From Caldilineaceae bacterium SB0664_bin_27 (GTDB taxonomy: Bacteria > Chloroflexota > Anaerolineae > Caldilineales > Caldilineaceae), in contig VXRG01000042.1 of NCBI GenBank assembly GCA_009838625.1, positions 1 through 43,679 on the forward strand: a stretch of DNA of 43,679 bases, read 5' to 3'. Both the position numbers and the translations under genes were made by a program. A model generated the notes under the pieces. The model ran no database searches. It worked only from the letters and a program-made list of their open reading frames with translations, and was not told the DNA's origin. The first letter of the stretch is position 1; every line of letters starts with the position of its first letter. Positions 43,271-43,679 of the stretch are shown here, piece by piece.

Positions 43271-43679
43271 ATGTCCAAAATGCTCTGTAAAGCACTCAAA
43301 AAAGACGGCAGCCCCTGTAAGGGGCACGCCCTTGACCAGTACGGCGGCTACTGCATCGCCCACGGACCCACCCCCGAACAGGTCCATGAGTGGCGCGCCC
43401 GCGGCGGCAAGAACTCAGCCACCGTCGTACGCATCGAAAAGAAGATGCCCGAACATTACACTGTCATCCTTGACCTCCTCGTCGAGGGCATGAAAATGGT
43501 GATGGACGGAACCCTCTCCCCCGCACGCTACGACGCCATGTGCCGCGGCGCCAAGGCGACACTTGATGCTTGCTGCCGCGTCGAAGAGGAAATGAAGCGC
43601 GTCCGCACCGCAGAAATCGAGGAAGCGGCCGCCCAACACCTTGACGTGAACCCCGACCTCGACGTCCTCAAGGCCGTCG
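43271..43679 (+). CDS. Small Cys/His (zinc-binding-like) protein, 3' end beyond the window
   Basis: An ATG at 43271 opens a frame that has no stop before the window end, so only the first 136 residues are seen. The start MSKMLCKALKKDGSPCKGHA, followed by YGGYCIAHG, has the C-x9-C-x11-C-x3-H spacing of a small zinc-binding knuckle, like the Cys/His heads of some phage- or plasmid-linked proteins. EWRARGGKNSA and an Arg/Glu-rich helical region follow. I do not recognise a function; nucleic-acid binding is a guess. A second ATG three codons later is also possible. Codon use is GC-rich in the third position, which supports coding. Confidence 0.65.
   Translation, partial: MSKMLCKALKKDGSPCKGHALDQYGGYCIAHGPTPEQVHEWRARGGKNSATVVRIEKKMPEHYTVILDLLVEGMKMVMDGTLSPARYDAMCRGAKATLDACCRVEEEMKRVRTAEIEEAAAQHLDVNPDLDVLKAV

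Overview
The window looks like chromosome from an uncultured, GC-rich bacterium, most likely a Chloroflexota of the Caldilinea/Anaerolineae or SAR202 kind. The clues are several enolase-superfamily (mandelate racemase type) and Gfo/Idh/MocA enzymes, a form II CO-dehydrogenase-like cluster, phytanoyl-CoA dioxygenase, Tm-1-like genes, and lipoproteins with an Ala/Pro-rich linker after the lipobox. This assignment is inference from gene content; no 16S rRNA or single-copy marker is present.

Layout. (1) 204-2428: RNA genes. A promoter drives tRNA-Ser(GGA) and the small SRP RNA, then comes an MFS exporter, then ssrA (tmRNA) with a clean promoter and terminator. A HepT-like protein with a degraded active site follows at 2549. 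(2) 3195-8131, minus strand: a five-gene catabolic operon (cupin, Gfo/Idh oxidoreductase, Tm-1-like protein, PEP-hydrolase-like TIM barrel, aldo/keto reductase). A DinB-like gene is divergent, and an AF2212-type antitoxin/VapC toxin pair follows. (3) 9755-10912, minus: an enolase-superfamily dehydratase, divergent from (4).

(4) 11430-27305, plus: a long run of redox genes in the order coxG, coxS, coxL (form II motif AYRGAGR), coxM, a P-loop kinase-like gene, coxD, coxE, two XdhC-family genes, glcD, a lipoprotein sugar dehydrogenase with two copies of a carbohydrate-binding-like domain, glcE, a quinone oxidoreductase and glcF. Molybdenum hydroxylase, its maturation factors and a three-subunit glycolate-type oxidase are thus physically joined, by 4-8 bp overlaps in places. 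(5) 27612-32231, minus: a class IV aminotransferase homologue whose catalytic lysine is replaced by histidine, paired with a sulfotransferase-like gene; then an unknown 239-residue protein translationally coupled to an oligopeptidase B.

(6) 32525-41637, plus: an LplB/YtcP-type ABC sugar importer without its ATPase, a 656-residue protein of unknown family (probably an alpha/alpha-barrel glycan-active enzyme), a second enolase-superfamily enzyme, a second Gfo/Idh oxidoreductase and a phytanoyl-CoA dioxygenase. This reads as uptake and breakdown of an unidentified acidic or modified glycan. (7) 41762-43679: an MmyB-type regulator on the minus strand, then a polypyrimidine tract, an 11-bp tandem repeat and a small cysteine/histidine protein that runs off the window end.

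The most interesting points are the lysine-less aminotransferase/sulfotransferase pair, the Tm-1 gene pair inside a sugar-type operon, the fused cox-glc redox locus with nested GAGTGA/TCACTC inverted repeats at two of its gene junctions, and the orphan glycan operon.
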